Positions 1 through 12,398 are shown, counted from the stretch's first letter. The stretch is DNA of 64,000 nucleotides from Litoditis marina (GCA_964036275.1 OZ038434.1:7769060-7833059), one strand, 5' to 3'. Made by a program: numbers and translations. Notes: generated from the letters alone by a model not told the origin.

Positions 1-46
1 AAAGGACTGAAGCGTTGGGATTGGACCACGCAATCGTCCTTCTTTA
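1..46. repeat. Family A miniature element, cut by the window edge
   Basis: The first 46 bases match the right half of the copies at 17184-17307 and 61934-62057 (AAAGGACTGAAGCGTTG... ...CGTCCTTCTTTA). The left half lies outside the window. Confidence 0.75.
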
Positions 47-198
47 AGACTACAACACAGAGGGACCAAGCTACAAACTCAGCTGATCTAAACACTAGGT
101 CACGCTCTGGGCCTGGAGAAACGAATGTCCACAGAGTTCATTGTTTTCCAAACAGTGTTTTCCAAACTGAAATCAAACCTTTTCAGTAAGATATCGCC

Positions 199-354
199 AA
201 AGTAATAACCTGACGTTATAAAATGTCAGTTGAGGAATTCTGTCTTACAGTTGTTCCATTCAAGATGAGAACAGAAATGACTAGGTTGTAAATCAAAACG
301 CATGATAATAAAATAGTACATCTGTCACATTTTATAACGTCAGGTTATTACTTT
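199..354. repeat. Miniature inverted-repeat element
   Basis: The two ends form inverted copies of about 27 bp: 199-228 reads AAAGTAATAACCTGACGTTA followed by TAAAATGTCA, and 327-354 is its near-perfect complement. There is no coding potential between the ends. The structure is typical of a non-autonomous DNA transposon remnant. Confidence 0.7.
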
Positions 355-783
355 CTACGCATAGCTTGTGTGTAGTGTTCCTCAAGTTATTCATTATTCG
401 TATGGATAAATGAGTATTATTGATTTACCTTAGGCGAATCCTTCCTCACAGGAGAAGTGTGTTGACCTCGAGCTCCTTTCGACATCAGTCCGTACCGACA
501 TTTCTGAACTTATCAAAATTTTCGAGAGTTCATTGTTCTGTAGTTTGATCTATAGTCTGAGCAGGTTTAAACTTTGATGAAAATAATAATCATTAACCTA
601 ATTAGCGTAGCACCTAGAGGGAGATATCTCTACTGTAGTAGCTGGAGAGAATGTGTGTTCGCTTTCACATGTCATTTACCTATGTTTTACAATTCATGGC
701 GTTTCAATTTCAATCAATAAATCAATAAATCAAATGATGAATAAATTGATGATTCCATCAGTAATCAATAATAATAATAGTAC

Positions 784-849
784 CTCGGGTCTGACCGCTT
801 GCTCTGCTTGTGTACAATCTTCGTCGTCTTCTGTGACATCGAGCGGAGG
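784..849 (-). other. Possible extra or alternative exon of the small membrane protein gene
   Basis: A 66-nt stretch on the minus strand is flanked by a good acceptor (TTTTTCAG) and a GT donor (GTACTA). It is open in phase 0 and encodes a very acidic peptide (PPLDVTEDDEDC...). That composition resembles the acidic tail encoded by the exon at 1188-1030, and the phase fits the exon at 1733-1623. It could replace the usual last exon. It could also be chance. Confidence 0.25.
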
Positions 850-1029
850 CTGAAAAATCAATAATTGCCCACAGGCCAGGACTTGTGGTGAAAATTTCGC
901 ACATTTAGTTTATATGAATTCTCATAGGCCATAGTGAATTGGTATGTAGCTCATGATACAAGCTTCTCATGAGAAGGTGAATTGATGCTCTCCCAAGTTC
1001 CTTAAAACGAGTAGATTATCTTAGGAAGG

Positions 1030-3593
1030 TCAGTTGCAGTTCTCATGAGGTTCCCATGAGATCGCGTCAGTGGTTCTGCCCGCCTCATTTTCCCAATCAA
1101 TCGTGTCTTCCTGCGTTTCCATCGAGGTTGCTTCGTGTTTCTCGGCTATTCTCATGAGAGACTGCGAACCTTCCGTCGAATATTCCGTCTGGAAAATCAA
1201 ACTATTGAAAGAATTATAAAAATACTAGTACACTTCACCACCACTGTGGTTTGAAGGAGTTTCGTCTGCATGCACGCCAGATATTGTAGATTAGGACTAA
1301 TATAAATACAAACTAGAAACACAGCAGATTAGATCAACTTCTGCCGTTTCATCGACTAAGTTTTTTGAGCCTGAATTTAACCCATAAATTTTAATTAATA
1401 TAAGAAAAATTTTCTTTTCTTCTTAGATTACTGTTAACTTAATTATAACGTTTTTAAACATGCTAGTCCATTAACTTATACTCTATTAACACAATAACAT
1501 TTACATTTGTTTTTCTAATACGTTCTTCTTGATTCGTCCTGTTGCGTTTGCAGTTTCAACACAGTGCGTATTCTACTGATCTCTGCTGTGTTTGCATATC
1601 AAACTACAACTCAAATTCTCACCTGATGATAAACTCCTTTTCGTACTTTCGGCATGAAAAACAGGAAGTGATAGATGAGAATACTCAGAAGAACCACAGA
1701 CATTTCGATGACAACCAAGGTGCCAGTCAACTGCTGTAAAAGTATACTATTATTAGTATAAAAAACGAATGTAAAGAGAGAGTAGATTAGTTTTTGAGAT
1801 GAAGCTGCATGGAAAATAGAAAAGGAGTTCAATAACTCGAGAGGGAAATGAAAAATCTAATGTCGCAATTTTCATGGGCTAAAAACATTTTGGTGTTCTA
1901 CTGAAAAATATCTTGCAGCAAACACACATTAGATCATTAGATGAAACTTCCGAATATGACAGTTGCTCACCACTGATTCAAAACTGTTAACAGAACAAAG
2001 TATAATAGAAGTAAATTGAATATTCTTGTACACTTTGTCATTTCAATGTGCACTTTGTTCTTTGTAATTTCACGTTTTCGAGTTCTGTTGTGTTTATCAT
2101 GTTTCACGTGACTGTGCGATTGACTGACAGCACAGCTGATTTTTAGTTCAGATACGTTTTTAGTGTAAGCAGGAATGTTCTCAAAGGTTGGGCACTAATT
2201 TTCTGAAATTGTGTGTGAGATTGATTATGAAAATTGCGAGATTAGATTTTTCATTTCCCTCTCGAGTTATTGAACTCCTTTTCTATTTTCCATGCAGCTT
2301 CATCTCAAAAACTAATCTACTCTCTCTTTACATTCGTTTTTTATACTAATTGATCTCCTTTTCTATATTTCCAAGGGAAATTAATATGAAACGATATTGA
2401 AGTCACCTGTTGAACATTATCAACAGTTCGAAACAAATAGATAAGTGGTAAGTTTGACGTTAATTTGATATTTGTGAGCGAATTCAAATGTTCGCCCCGA
2501 AAACTTAAATCACACTTTCCAGTAGACAGGCGACGCGTGTCGCATTGAGGTCGCTGGGCCATTGTGCCTGTAGGCCGAGTGGTCTAAGGCGCTGTTCTAA
2601 TGAGGCACCGAGGGTTCGAATCCCGCCTAATGCAGAAATTTTGCTTTCATGCCTATTAGCACTTTTGTGACATTTTAACATAACTACCGCAGTTAATACA
2701 TCTTTTAAGACGTAATGAACATCACAATATGCAGTTTTCAAAACGAAACACTTCCGTAAACCCCTAATGAGAAAAAACTTTGTATATAGAGATATCAACA
2801 TGAAAGTCTGTCCGAGACAACATATCCACCAGCTAAGTAAACACAGAAAATTTGGAGATAATTCATCCAGCCATCTCTCGGAAAAGATACGGAATCGGTC
2901 AGTGCAGCCGTCGCCCTAGCCGTCGCCGTCGCCGCCGGAAGTTATTTTTGCGAACCGCTATTTCCAATAACTTTACAATATTTTAGACAAATTGAAAACG
3001 TTTTTAATATGTTATACAACTTTTTCTCCTCTACCTCTCTCCATCAAAACTGAAAAAAATGGTCCAACCATTTTTGAGAAAATGTACCTAATCGTTTTTG
3101 AAATCTCGCATTTCCGCGAACAAAAACTAATCTGCGCAGCGCTGTCGCGCTGCGCGCGATGTATTTGTGGCTGAAAATGTAATGTTCAAAGAGCTCAGTT
3201 AACTTAGCCCGGGGTGATATTCAAGAATATTCCGGCAATCAGTTCCCAGCCTGCGTTTCCTCCAACATACACTATTTCTTCGTTCTCACATCTCGCAGCG
3301 ATTCCGGCGAAATAGCGCACCGGACCAGAGACGCAGGTTGGGAAACGGTACCGGGATGGTACGGCATACGCACGATTAGTGAAAATGTATTGAAAACAAA
3401 CAATAATACTCTTATTTCCATAACAGTAAGCACTTTTACAGCATCATGAGCTGGAACTTTCTGTTTCTAAGAAGTGTTATAGATTGTGTCCAAAATAATC
3501 TCAAAAAGAATCTCTCATTTGCAGGAAATCATGAGAAATACACAAAATACTGACCATATATTCCAGAAAAGCTTCCCATTGCTCCGTAGACAT
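1030..3593 (-). CDS. Small single-pass membrane protein, three exons, 102 aa
   Basis: I do not recognise the family. Exons (minus strand, 5' to 3') are 3593-3555, 1733-1623 and 1188-1030. All junctions are phase 0 with GT donors and AG acceptors. The start is an ATG giving MSTEQWEAFLEYM. Exon 2 encodes one strongly hydrophobic helix (about residues 20-38, core VVLLSILIYHFLFFM) followed by the basic stretch PKVRKGVYHQ. Exon 3 encodes an acidic, Ser/Thr/Glu-rich hydrophilic tail ending in a TGA at 1030-1032. The basic residues directly after the helix suggest a cytoplasmic tail; this is inferred from charge. The 1.8-kb first intron carries a large foldback repeat and a pseudo-tRNA. The model rests on splice signals, phase and the helix; no homologue is known to me. 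Confidence 0.5.
1752..2350. repeat. Long foldback (inverted repeat) inside an intron
   Basis: The arms 1752-1875 and 2227-2350 are nearly perfect reverse complements of about 124 bp, separated by about 350 bp. The inner part includes a copy of a dispersed repeat (1988-2143). The left arm lies just upstream, in the minus-strand sense, of the transmembrane exon of the small membrane protein gene. A transcript through it could form a long hairpin. Confidence 0.8.
1988..2143 (+). repeat. Dispersed repeat family C, copy 1
   Basis: This copy shares a core around CATGTTTCACGTGACTGTG followed by ATTGACTGACAG with copies at 7092-7232 (plus), 51440-51575 (minus) and 63546-63690 (plus). The upstream part (AGAAGTAAATTG, then a GTTTTCGAGTTCTGTTGTGT-like stretch) is also shared. 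There is no coding potential, and it looks like an old transposon fragment. Confidence 0.6.
2564..2637 (+). repeat. Pseudo-tRNA or tRNA-derived SINE head (Leu/Ser-like)
   Basis: An A box (TAGGCCGAGTGG) and a B box (GGGTTCGAATCCC) are spaced as in a tRNA gene. The 5' and 3' ends do not pair into an acceptor stem, so a functional tRNA is unlikely. It lies in the first intron of the small membrane protein gene, on the opposite strand. Confidence 0.5.
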
Positions 3594-4429
3594 TCTACTC
3601 GAGAGAAGGACAGAATGGAAAATGAAAAACGACAGAGCGAAAGCGGGAAAGGTATAACGTGAAACGTTCACGTATTCTAGTCAGCACTTCCTCAGACGCT
3701 ATAGTTCTGTTTACAATCTCGAAAACAATTGCGCCAATACTCTGTGATTAGCCAGTTGCAAAATCGAGAAAGCATGGAGATCAATGAGACGCAGAGTCTT
3801 AAGTCTCTACAGCCTAGAAGAGTGGATGGAAATTATTTGAGCTGTTCCCAAGCAAGTTCATAGTTCCAGGCCTCTCTCTTTTCGAAAAACAAATGCACTT
3901 TCTGTACGCCCCCCCCCCCCCCCCCAAGCCTTGTCCCCTAGCCTTCTAGAAGAAGAAGAAGGTTATAACCCCTTGTCAACTTCAACAAAAACCATCGTTT
4001 TTTTGCATGTTGTAATAAAAATTTACTGGGAAGAAGAGAAGTTGACTACACTTCCATTCCATAAGGAAAATAAGACAGGAACTTTCGCAAAAAGTCACCG
4101 TTTCAGAACTAGTTTCGGAACTATTCACTTGATTTTTGTTATTTCCCACATACTCATTTTTCATTTGCGTAGGAAATACAACATAGTTCGCTTCAAAGAA
4201 CAGTACAGAAAGGAAATTTTTTCTCATAAAAATTTATTTGAAATTTATTCATTTATAGTTTACAAACACTTCCAGGGATCACATAATGGACAGAAGGCGG
4301 TGTTTCTATCCAAAGCAAAGAGAGAGCTCCGTTCATCTTCCGACAATTTCACCGAAATCGTCTGGAAATACGAAATAATTAGAGCGTTCGCTCTTCACAA
4401 CGCAAGCCTCTAGATTGTATGTTACTCTT

Positions 4430-4525
4430 TTCTGCTGTGTTTGTAGTTTGACCCCGCTGATTCTTGGTGAAAACTCGTGAACAGTGGCGTGTATCAAACT
4501 CAAACTACAACGACGATTTGGTGAC
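4430..4525. repeat. Family B palindromic element (tttgtagtttgat)
   Basis: The left end GCTGTGTTTGTAGTTTGA and the right end ATCAAACTCAAACTACAACG form imperfect inverted repeats around about 45 bp. The same end motif recurs at many places in the window, for example 20500-20585, 42400-42640, 53530-53640 and 62465-62550. It is a high-copy short foldback family. Confidence 0.6.
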
Positions 4526-5138
4526 TTCCTATAGTCAATTACACTGTCAATCCAATGTACTAAAAAAACTTTAAAAAAAAACTAGGCCATAGTGGTTAGG
4601 ATTACAAAGAAAAGATGAAGTTATAATAGAACACGCATTTTTTGGAGAAGTGATATTCCCTCACCAATTTTTTCATATTTGAGCTATTTTTATATTTAGA
4701 AATTGGGAATAAAGTGTCTCTCTTACCGGGTAGTTTAAAACGAATTGGAACGATTTGCAGCGCCAGTACAGGTAGCGCTTATTCAGTTTATTGTAGTCTG
4801 ACAAGTTTCGTAAACCAATAGTTTTTGACCTTTTTCCAATCACCCCAATTAGTAGTCAGATAAAATTTGACCGTAGCACCTCAAGTTACTTTTACCTTTA
4901 AAGGGGGCTGCATTTAATGCCGAGTTTGCTTGACGGCGTTAGCCGAAAAGGATCGAGAGTCAGAAAAGTGCGCGCAATCAATATTCGTCCACTCCAGATC
5001 ATACCCTGCGTCTTTGACAGTAAGCAAAAAAAGTGAAATTTTGCGTAATAGAGCTTTGAATTGAACATTCTAGTAAGAAAAAGACATGTATCGAATTCAG
5101 TTTGCTCTTTTACTTCAAAATTCACTGCAGCCCCCTCC

Positions 5139-5252
5139 AAAGAAGAACGATTATGTGGTCCGATCCTGACGGTTCAGACTACAATATATTTTTCAATTGC
5201 AGTTTAAATGACCGTTGACACGGGATTGGTCCACATAATCGTTCTTTTTTAA
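5139..5252. repeat. Family A miniature element (AAAGNAGGACGATTATG ends), copy
   Basis: The ends AAAGAAGAACGATTATGTGG and its complement surround an internal palindrome containing TGCAGTTTAAA and the motif GTTGACACGGGATTGG. It is the same family as 1-46, 17184-17307 and 61934-62057. Confidence 0.75.
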
Positions 5253-5760
5253 AGGGACCGTTTCTTTTTAATTTGGAGGTTTGAGCTGATTAGTCGATAC
5301 TGTTCACATTAAAAAACCAAAATCATTCATATAGGCATCATTTTCCTGTCTTGCTCCGTGATTTCGAAAATGCGGCGCGACCACGCGCACGTACATACAC
5401 CGCCGAGTTCACCTTACAAAATATTTTCAAAATGTCCATAAAAAAACCATATTCAAAACATGGCCAAAATTACCATAATGAAATCTGAGAAGGAAAATCT
5501 GTAAATATCGAAAAAACTACGAAGCAGTGATAGATTAAGGATTGCTCATTACAGTAACCCAACTATTGTTAGCTTCTATTTTGCTCCGTAGTAATGCGGT
5601 TTTTTGAATTTGCTGTACATGCGGTGGAAAACTTCTATCGTAAAACATAATAAATGACTCATTTCACATTTCAAAAATTGCTTGCATCGCACATTATAGA
5701 AGTACGGTCCCTTTAAGTGGTCATACTACTGATTAGATGTTGTTTTGGGGGGGGGGGGTG

Positions 5761-5853
5761 TCACGTGACTATTACAGAATGCAGCTGGTGCGCATCCGAG
5801 CTTACGAGACCCACGAATGTTGCAGCCATCTGGAGGAGTTTGGAGAAAATCCA
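5761..5853 (-). CDS. Candidate last exon of the Pro/Gln/His-rich secreted protein gene
   Basis: The stretch follows a good acceptor (TTCTTACAG). It is open for 30 codons in phase 0 and ends in TGA, which fits the phase of the last firm exon at 7351-7262. The peptide (WIFSKLLQMAATFVGL...) does not resemble the rest of the protein in composition, so the join may be wrong. Without this exon, translation would read through the donor at 7261 and stop soon after. Confidence 0.25.
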   Translation of the reverse strand, partial: WIFSKLLQMAATFVGLVSSDAHQLHSVIVT

Positions 5854-7091
5854 CTGTAAGAAGCTCTTCGCAAGTTGTTCTCACATGATAATACTCACAT
5901 AATAGAATCGTTTACACTGTTTTTTTTTTCGAAAAATAAAATGGAACAAACTTTATTACAACAACCACATAACTATAAATTTACAATGAGGTCAGTATGT
6001 CAAAGTGAAATGAAAAATGGAATAAAATATATTGAGCATTTTTATTGATAACTCCACATACCTAGCGTAGATCTACGTGTTATCTAAATTTGAAAACTTC
6101 ACCTAAATACTTATTCACCTCAGGTGTCAGCTAACTACTAAATTACTACATTATGGAATGTATACTATAATGCTACTAAGGTAAAATTAAAATATAAGAT
6201 GCGTTGGTCGAGAAAATGATTATTCGAAAAAATAGAGCGTTTTTTCTACAATTTTGGTTTGTGTTGTCAGTCAGAGATGTGGGTAGCATTTAAATGTGAA
6301 TGGAAATCCACACCGGGAAATAAATAACTATCTGATAGTTGAATTATTAGTGTAGCCAACTCTATCTATGACAAGTTCAACTGAAACGAGAGAAATTGAT
6401 CCAAATGAAATAAATTAGCCAAAATTATATTGGTTCTATCTGTTCTTTCTCATCAACATCTTCTCATCAATTGATATATGTGCAGAAGACAAAAATAAGT
6501 TATGAGCATAATCTTGATAAATAGTTAATTATCCTCCGTCCGAAAAAAAACTCATTTTCCGAAAACAAGAGGAATGTTTAGCATATTGGGCATTCGAGGC
6601 ATTATCTGAAATAGTCTCAATATTGTAAATGTTTACATGCAAAACAGGATGATTGACGCCCAAAGGAAGGAAGATAAAGGGACCGTACCTAATAGTGATG
6701 ATTTGAGTCACCATATTGGACGAATGGGAACGAAAAATGAACAAAACAATCAGAATTAGTGAAAATTCCACAACTTAGATCGTTTTTGTGCAAACTTGAG
6801 TACGGCAATAACGCGTAATCATGGACTCTATTCGCTCATCATCACTGCTTCGTAAATGATTATTGTTTTTTTTTCAAATATACTGAATTTCACGTGGAAA
6901 CTAATGGGATCATAAATCGGTTAATTTTCTATGCACTTGTAGAGCTATTCACGTGTTCCCAAGCTCTGACGAGATTTTTCGGTTGAATGTTAAATTTTGT
7001 TGTTCCGTCATTATTGTTATTATTATCTTCTTGCATAAGACATTCGTGCATCTGAATAATCTATCTATCCAATCAATACAGCAACATTGGA

Positions 7092-7232
7092 CCCAAATAT
7101 ACTAGAAGTGGATCGAATTGTAAAGTAAAGTTAGCATTCTAATGAGAAGGCGTGCAATTTTTCATTGGTCTTCTTTGGTCTACTGTGTCGAACATGTTTC
7201 ACGTGACTGTGAAATTGACTGACAGTATAGGA
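7092..7232 (+). repeat. Dispersed repeat family C, copy 2
   Basis: It shares ACTAGAAGTGGATCGAATTG, AAAGTTAGCATTCTAATGAG and CATGTTTCACGTGACTGTG with the copy at 63546-63690. It lies just 3' of the last firm exon of the secreted-protein gene. Confidence 0.6.
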
Positions 7233-7261
7233 GAACATGTGACAACACGTGAAAAACTGAC

Positions 7262-10200
7262 CAATGGTCTCTGATGAATGTCGACGAGTCCCATGGTAGG
7301 AGACGGCATCATCATATTATTCTGCGGTTGACTCTCCCGTTGCTCCGCTGACTAAAACGTTTATTAAAAAGAAATCAATATATTAAAACACACTCAAGAT
7401 TACTGAATTACTGTTATTAAAAAGACGTTCATTCAGTTAGAAATATTTAGTCAACTACGCATAAGACTTTCATGAATACATGGAATTGATTGAGTTATTA
7501 ACAGCTAAATAAATGTATTTATTTATTCGTAGATATAACCTCTAGATGAAACCACATAGCAGACACTTACGTGTTCCTCTTGTTCTATCGTGTGAGTCGC
7601 AGCACCCAGGGCATGCTAGAAATAATGCAGTATAGAACTATCCAACAAAAAAACTAAAGTGAATTTGTGTGTTTGAGGACCAGTTGGTGATTTAACATTG
7701 TTCGGTAACTATAACCTATACATTTTCTGAAAATTTAGCCCATAGAGTTTCGGAGGCTCTCGTGAAAGCGAAGAATCTAAAACAACTGCATTCGAAGTAA
7801 AATTCACTCGCACTCAGTCAGAGTTAGTGAAAAACGTTCTGGAATATCACAACTCTATCGAATTTGAAACAGATCTATAGTGTTGTTAACTGTATACTGG
7901 TTACAAATAGTCGCGAATACAGTATTCTCACCGCGTGCGGTATCCGGAATAGATTGAAGAAATTGGAGAAAGGATTGGGATTGGCGTGTGGCATGTGGGG
8001 AGGAGGCTGGTGATGATGCAAATGGAAGGGGTCAGGCACTGAGAAGATGAGAAATTCAGCAACCTCGATTAGATATGCCTGTTCTCACGTTGTTGGATGG
8101 TTTTTTTCGTGAACTTGATGAATGTTTAGGCAAGAATGTTATGCCAGACTAGAATTCAATTTTTGACCTTTCTGTTACTGTTGGTTTTCTCGTTGTGCGG
8201 GCTGAAAGAATTACTGAAACTTCGATAACCTGTAAAACTTGGCGTAACAGTTTTGACGAAGACCCGATGAATTATGAATGTGCTTGATTATAAGTCGTTT
8301 ACAACTTTATGTTCTGTTAACCTACTGTTGTGGTGATGTTGATTCCAGACAGTCTGTGGCTGCATGAAGTGGTTGGTCGGTGGAGGGGCGGTCGGGTGGG
8401 GGACTTCGTTCCTCACGAAATCCGAAGTTCGCGCGGGAGCACTCTGAACAACGCTAGTTACAGTTACAACATTCATAGGGATCGATCGCAGAAGGTTAGG
8501 CCGAAGTAGCAAAGGTTGTTCGTGTTGGCTGTGCTCATATTTCGATCTCCTCGCCTTTCCGACGTATTTCGCGGCTTTTGTTGGACTACTCGGACGAAAC
8601 TACAACTCCAGCAAAAGCAACCCCATAGTGCGAACATATTCATCGTAATGGGTATATCGACATAATGCACATGAAACGTCGCCGCACTACCGAAATAATA
8701 AAAAGACCTTTTTCAGTGTGATTTTTGTTTAAGATCAGGCTAAGTTGATCAACGATCTTATAGTATTATTCGCGTCTCGATTCAACTGATATTTGTATAA
8801 ATACTTTTTTGCAAAGAACACCTTTTGAACATTTTTTGTAATAAGGAATAGGAACCAAACGCTAGAACTGGTAATTTTTCCTATAAAATTCACATGATTA
8901 AAAGATTTAGTTATTGGAAGTATGAAGAAAGGAATCTCACCGGGAAGAAGTCTCGGATGCTCTGTAGGGTTGGCAGTTTGCCAGGCGGGAGAGAATTGTA
9001 CGGATTACCAACCGTCGCACCGGGAAACCGTTCGAGATATGAATTACGCTGGTCCTGAAAATCATTTTGATAACATTCAGAAAGGTCGTTCAGAACATGA
9101 TTATGATTGCAGTAGATTATGTCTCTCATGGGTTATGTTATCCGTAGTTAAATTCTTACCAGAAAATCGTCGTATTCCTCGACTTCTGTGAGAAGGTTGT
9201 TGACAGCTGGATCCCTTCCGACTGCCGCTGGTTTAGGTCTGCAATAAATCCAAATACTAGCTAAGATATAATTTGAGTTGTTCAAAAGTTTGTGCAAACT
9301 CGACTAGAGAGAAACGTTGGCAGCCTAACTCTGATTGTACTGATCTTGTATTGTATCGCTGTTAAATCTGACATGACTTACCGAGGTTTAACAGTTCACA
9401 GATAAACTGGATTGTACTGCCAAACAAAGGAAATTGAAAGAAAAAAGAATAAAAACTCACTGATACATGAACTGTGGATATTGGTTCTGTTGTCGGGGAA
9501 CTGCAGATTGTCTTGGAAATACCCTTCGCGAAGAGACATCTAGAAGAAGATGAAATTCATGAATGAATAATAAAATTATGATTGATGTATGAAGCGTATT
9601 TTTCTCAACTTTTCAAAAAAACATAATTGTGATTACGGTGAATCACTGTATTCTGTGTTTAGTTTTCTAACTCCATCCAACGTGTTTACTAGTTTTCCAT
9701 TAGGTGGGCCACTTACCTTGTTGTTCAACTTGGTTTCTGTACGGCTGCCGGGATTGCTGAAATGTAAACGTTAGTTTTAAGGTAGGTGGCGGAATTCGTG
9801 GAAACATCAGTTTGAGCACTTGATTATGATAATGGGATTGCAAAGAAAAGGATAAAATTGAATCCAACTGAGTTTTACAGGTAATAAAAATTCTATCAAT
9901 GAGTGCTTCGTAAAAAGTACCGAAAACGGTGAGATCTCACTTAAACGGTGAGATCTCACAAAACGTTTCTGATAGTGGTACGATTAAAGGAAATGTCGAC
10001 AAGTATCTCGTGAAGTGTATCCTGAGCCGCCTAAAAGAAGGTTGTCTCTCACCCGGTGTACTCGAACATTGGGTGAATCGGGGCTTCTCAGTTTCTGCGC
10101 CAATCGTCGTTCTGCCGTAGTAACTCGTAGTAGATCATGGTCCACTGACTCACTTCTCTGAAGAAAAAACCACCGTTCTTGAATTCATCATGTGACACAC

Positions 10201-12398
10201 ACGCATAAACAATTTTGAATTTCTAGTTCATTTCTGATACTCAAGAACTTTTGAATCACTCAGCTGTTTCGAAATATTTTTCTGTAGTCTGTATTCTCAG
10301 ACACAACTAGAAACATTAATGTGAAACGATTTCCGTTGTTGAAGTTTTCAATAGGTGATTTCAATGATTCTACGGGAGCATGAAGCGAGAGCATGACCTT
10401 CGGTCACTCTCGAACAAAAGACACAGCAACCTTAGAGCAAACGACCCACCTCTTGCAGCTCGTCCGATGTGCGACTGTCCCTTGAAATGTCTCTGATTTT
10501 CGTACCTTGAATCTGAAAACTATCTTCTTTTTTTTGCGATGTGTGTTGTAAAAATACTATTGATGTGCTCTAGAACAAAGGTGACTTTCATGTATTTCGA
10601 ATTGGGAAATGGCCTGTAGTTCTCCAAACCGAATAAAAAATGACTTGGGTTACTACCTTTTCATAACTGGTGTTTTGTTCTCGGTTAATTTTCCTAGTTC
10701 ATGAAACAATGTTGCTTTCGACAAATTTGAGTTTGAACGAAAGTATTTTCGTATCAGTTACCTGATTTCTCCTGACTAGATTGTTCTCTTCCGTACTGTC
10801 ATGATCGGGAACGAATTCACCATCGTCGTTGTAAGTACCATGTAACCTAAAATGTTGACCCAATGTGAGAAACAAATTGCCCATCTAGGCAAATATCAAG
10901 TTACACGTGTAACCGCATGTTGACCACTGTACCACTAATCTACAGAAACACTATTCTTTTCTACAGATGTCAAACGCGAAAATCGAAAATGGAGCAAAAT
11001 AAAAACGTTGATGAACAAAATGACAATTAGAATCGACCGTTGTTGCAAAATAATGAGTTACTAATCAGAGCCGAAGTAAGAAGTTTCTAAATGGGCCATG
11101 CGCCACAAATTGAGTGTAACGGTCACTGCAGTAATTTCTCTATAATTCACAACTCACCTCTCTTCGGGCATGGGTGGCATCTCAGGGATGGGGTTGATGG
11201 CGTAGATGCCGGTCATCGGGGGTGGCGGGGTCGGCGGCGGCGTCGGCCGCGCTGTCGCCCGAGTGGGGGGCGGCGGCGCAGTCGAAGTTAGTTGATAGAC
11301 CACTGAACGGGGTAATTTGATAAACTGATTGTGTGCATGAATGAAATATTATTGGTTTTGATCATTGTGCAATGTGTACTGCACGTGAAAGATTAAGAAT
11401 TATCAGTCACCAGTATTCGCTGATTAGAAAAGTTGATGACGGTAGGTAAATCAGGGGTACAGAAGCTGGTGTCATGACACTCATGATAAGTTGCTACCGC
11501 GAAAGACAAACTGGGAGTTTCAGCCCTATCAAAAAACACTGCAACTGTTCAGACACGATGCGCAATGTGGAAAAGATTGAAATCTGCGACTGGAATTTGT
11601 GCGTATGACCCTGAAAGAACAACATTGCGACCAGCAGTTTGTGTAAATCACTTCGAAGTGTTGCGTTTATAAACATATAAGATAGTTTTTATTAAAAAAT
11701 AGGATACAGTTATCGTCATTCATAATGAGACTTTGATTGAGCCAAGAAAAGTTTTCGAGAAGTATGTTCGCTTACACTTAAAGATTGTACTCGCTGACAA
11801 AATAGAGTGTTTTTCAGAAAAGTATTTTATGTTGAGAACGATTCTTAGAAATTTTATCAGCACCCATATCGTGAATGAATAAGTAAATAACCTTCTTCAG
11901 GAGTCAATGGTAGAGGCGGGAGACCTTGTAACCTCGGGGCATTCGACAAGTCGGCGAATCCGCGAATAGTTCCCTGATAAGTTGTTTGTCATAATAATTT
12001 CTTCAATAAATAGCTACACCATCGATTGAAAAAGCTAATACTGAGAAATGACCGTCTTCGAGATGCAGGTTGATCGGTTCTGTGAGGAGCATCAATTCCA
12101 AGCCCAAAACACTATTTGAATCAATTTCACTACCACAATAACAGAGAAAAAGATGACAGAATGTTCCACCACTTCTCATACTAAAATGATCAACTATGCT
12201 CCGAGTCATTGTTGATTAGTGAATACTATGGTTCATAATAGTTTATAGGTCTACCTTCTGTAGCGCACTGTTCAACCATCCGAATCCCCCCAAATTCCCT
12301 GAATTGATTAGTCTGGCGTATTGATCCAACTGTGAGGGACCGTAGGGGTTCTGGCACAATGCCAAGGGAACCACCAGTAGCACCAGCGGCAACAACAT
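7262..12398 (-). CDS. Secreted Pro/Gln/His-rich protein, at least 13 exons, 3' end uncertain
   Basis: The family is not recognised. Coding exons (minus) are 12398-12255, 11973-11892, 11302-11158, 10846-10762, 10512-10450, 9756-9717, 9539-9461, 9238-9160, 9054-8941, 8599-8326, 8038-7932, 7615-7571 and 7351-7262. Every junction keeps frame (449 codons) with consensus splice sites. The ATG follows an acceptor by three bases and starts a clear signal peptide (MLLPLVLLVVPLALC, cleavage before QNPY). Then come a Gly/Asn-rich stretch, a proline-rich segment (TAPPPPT, PTPPPTPPPP), an acidic stretch with VRRNQ, Gln/Arg-rich exons, LERFPGATVGNPYNSLPPGK, a basic stretch (KAAKYVGKARRSKY), and a His/Pro region (QHHHN, HLHHHQPPPHMPH). 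No folded domain or cysteine pattern is visible. It may be extracellular matrix, or a peptide precursor given RR and RRSK sites; both are guesses. Confidence 0.65.

Larger units (their letters stand above)
3594..5760. other. Intergenic region with simple and foldback repeats
   Basis: I see no supported gene here. It holds a poly-C tract (about 3907-3924) and a tttgtagtttgat-type palindrome (4430-4525). A short foldback has ends AAAGGGGGCTGCA (about 4900) and its complement (about 5125). Directly next to that is a family A miniature element (5139-5252). A poly-G run lies at about 5746-5757. A 160-codon open frame at 3931-4413 has no recognisable motif. Confidence 0.5.

Noticed and set aside
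2564..2637. Functional leucine tRNA gene
   Set aside because: A and B boxes are present but the two ends do not form an acceptor stem; listed as a pseudo-tRNA.
2505..2801. 98-codon minus-strand open frame
   Set aside because: It runs through the pseudo-tRNA element and has no motif.
3931..4413. 160-codon plus-strand open frame
   Set aside because: No ATG at its start, no motif, no splice partners, and AT-rich codon content typical of chance open frames here.
8922..9191. 89-codon plus-strand open frame
   Set aside because: It is antisense to two well-supported exons (9054-8941 and 9238-9160) of the minus-strand secreted-protein gene.
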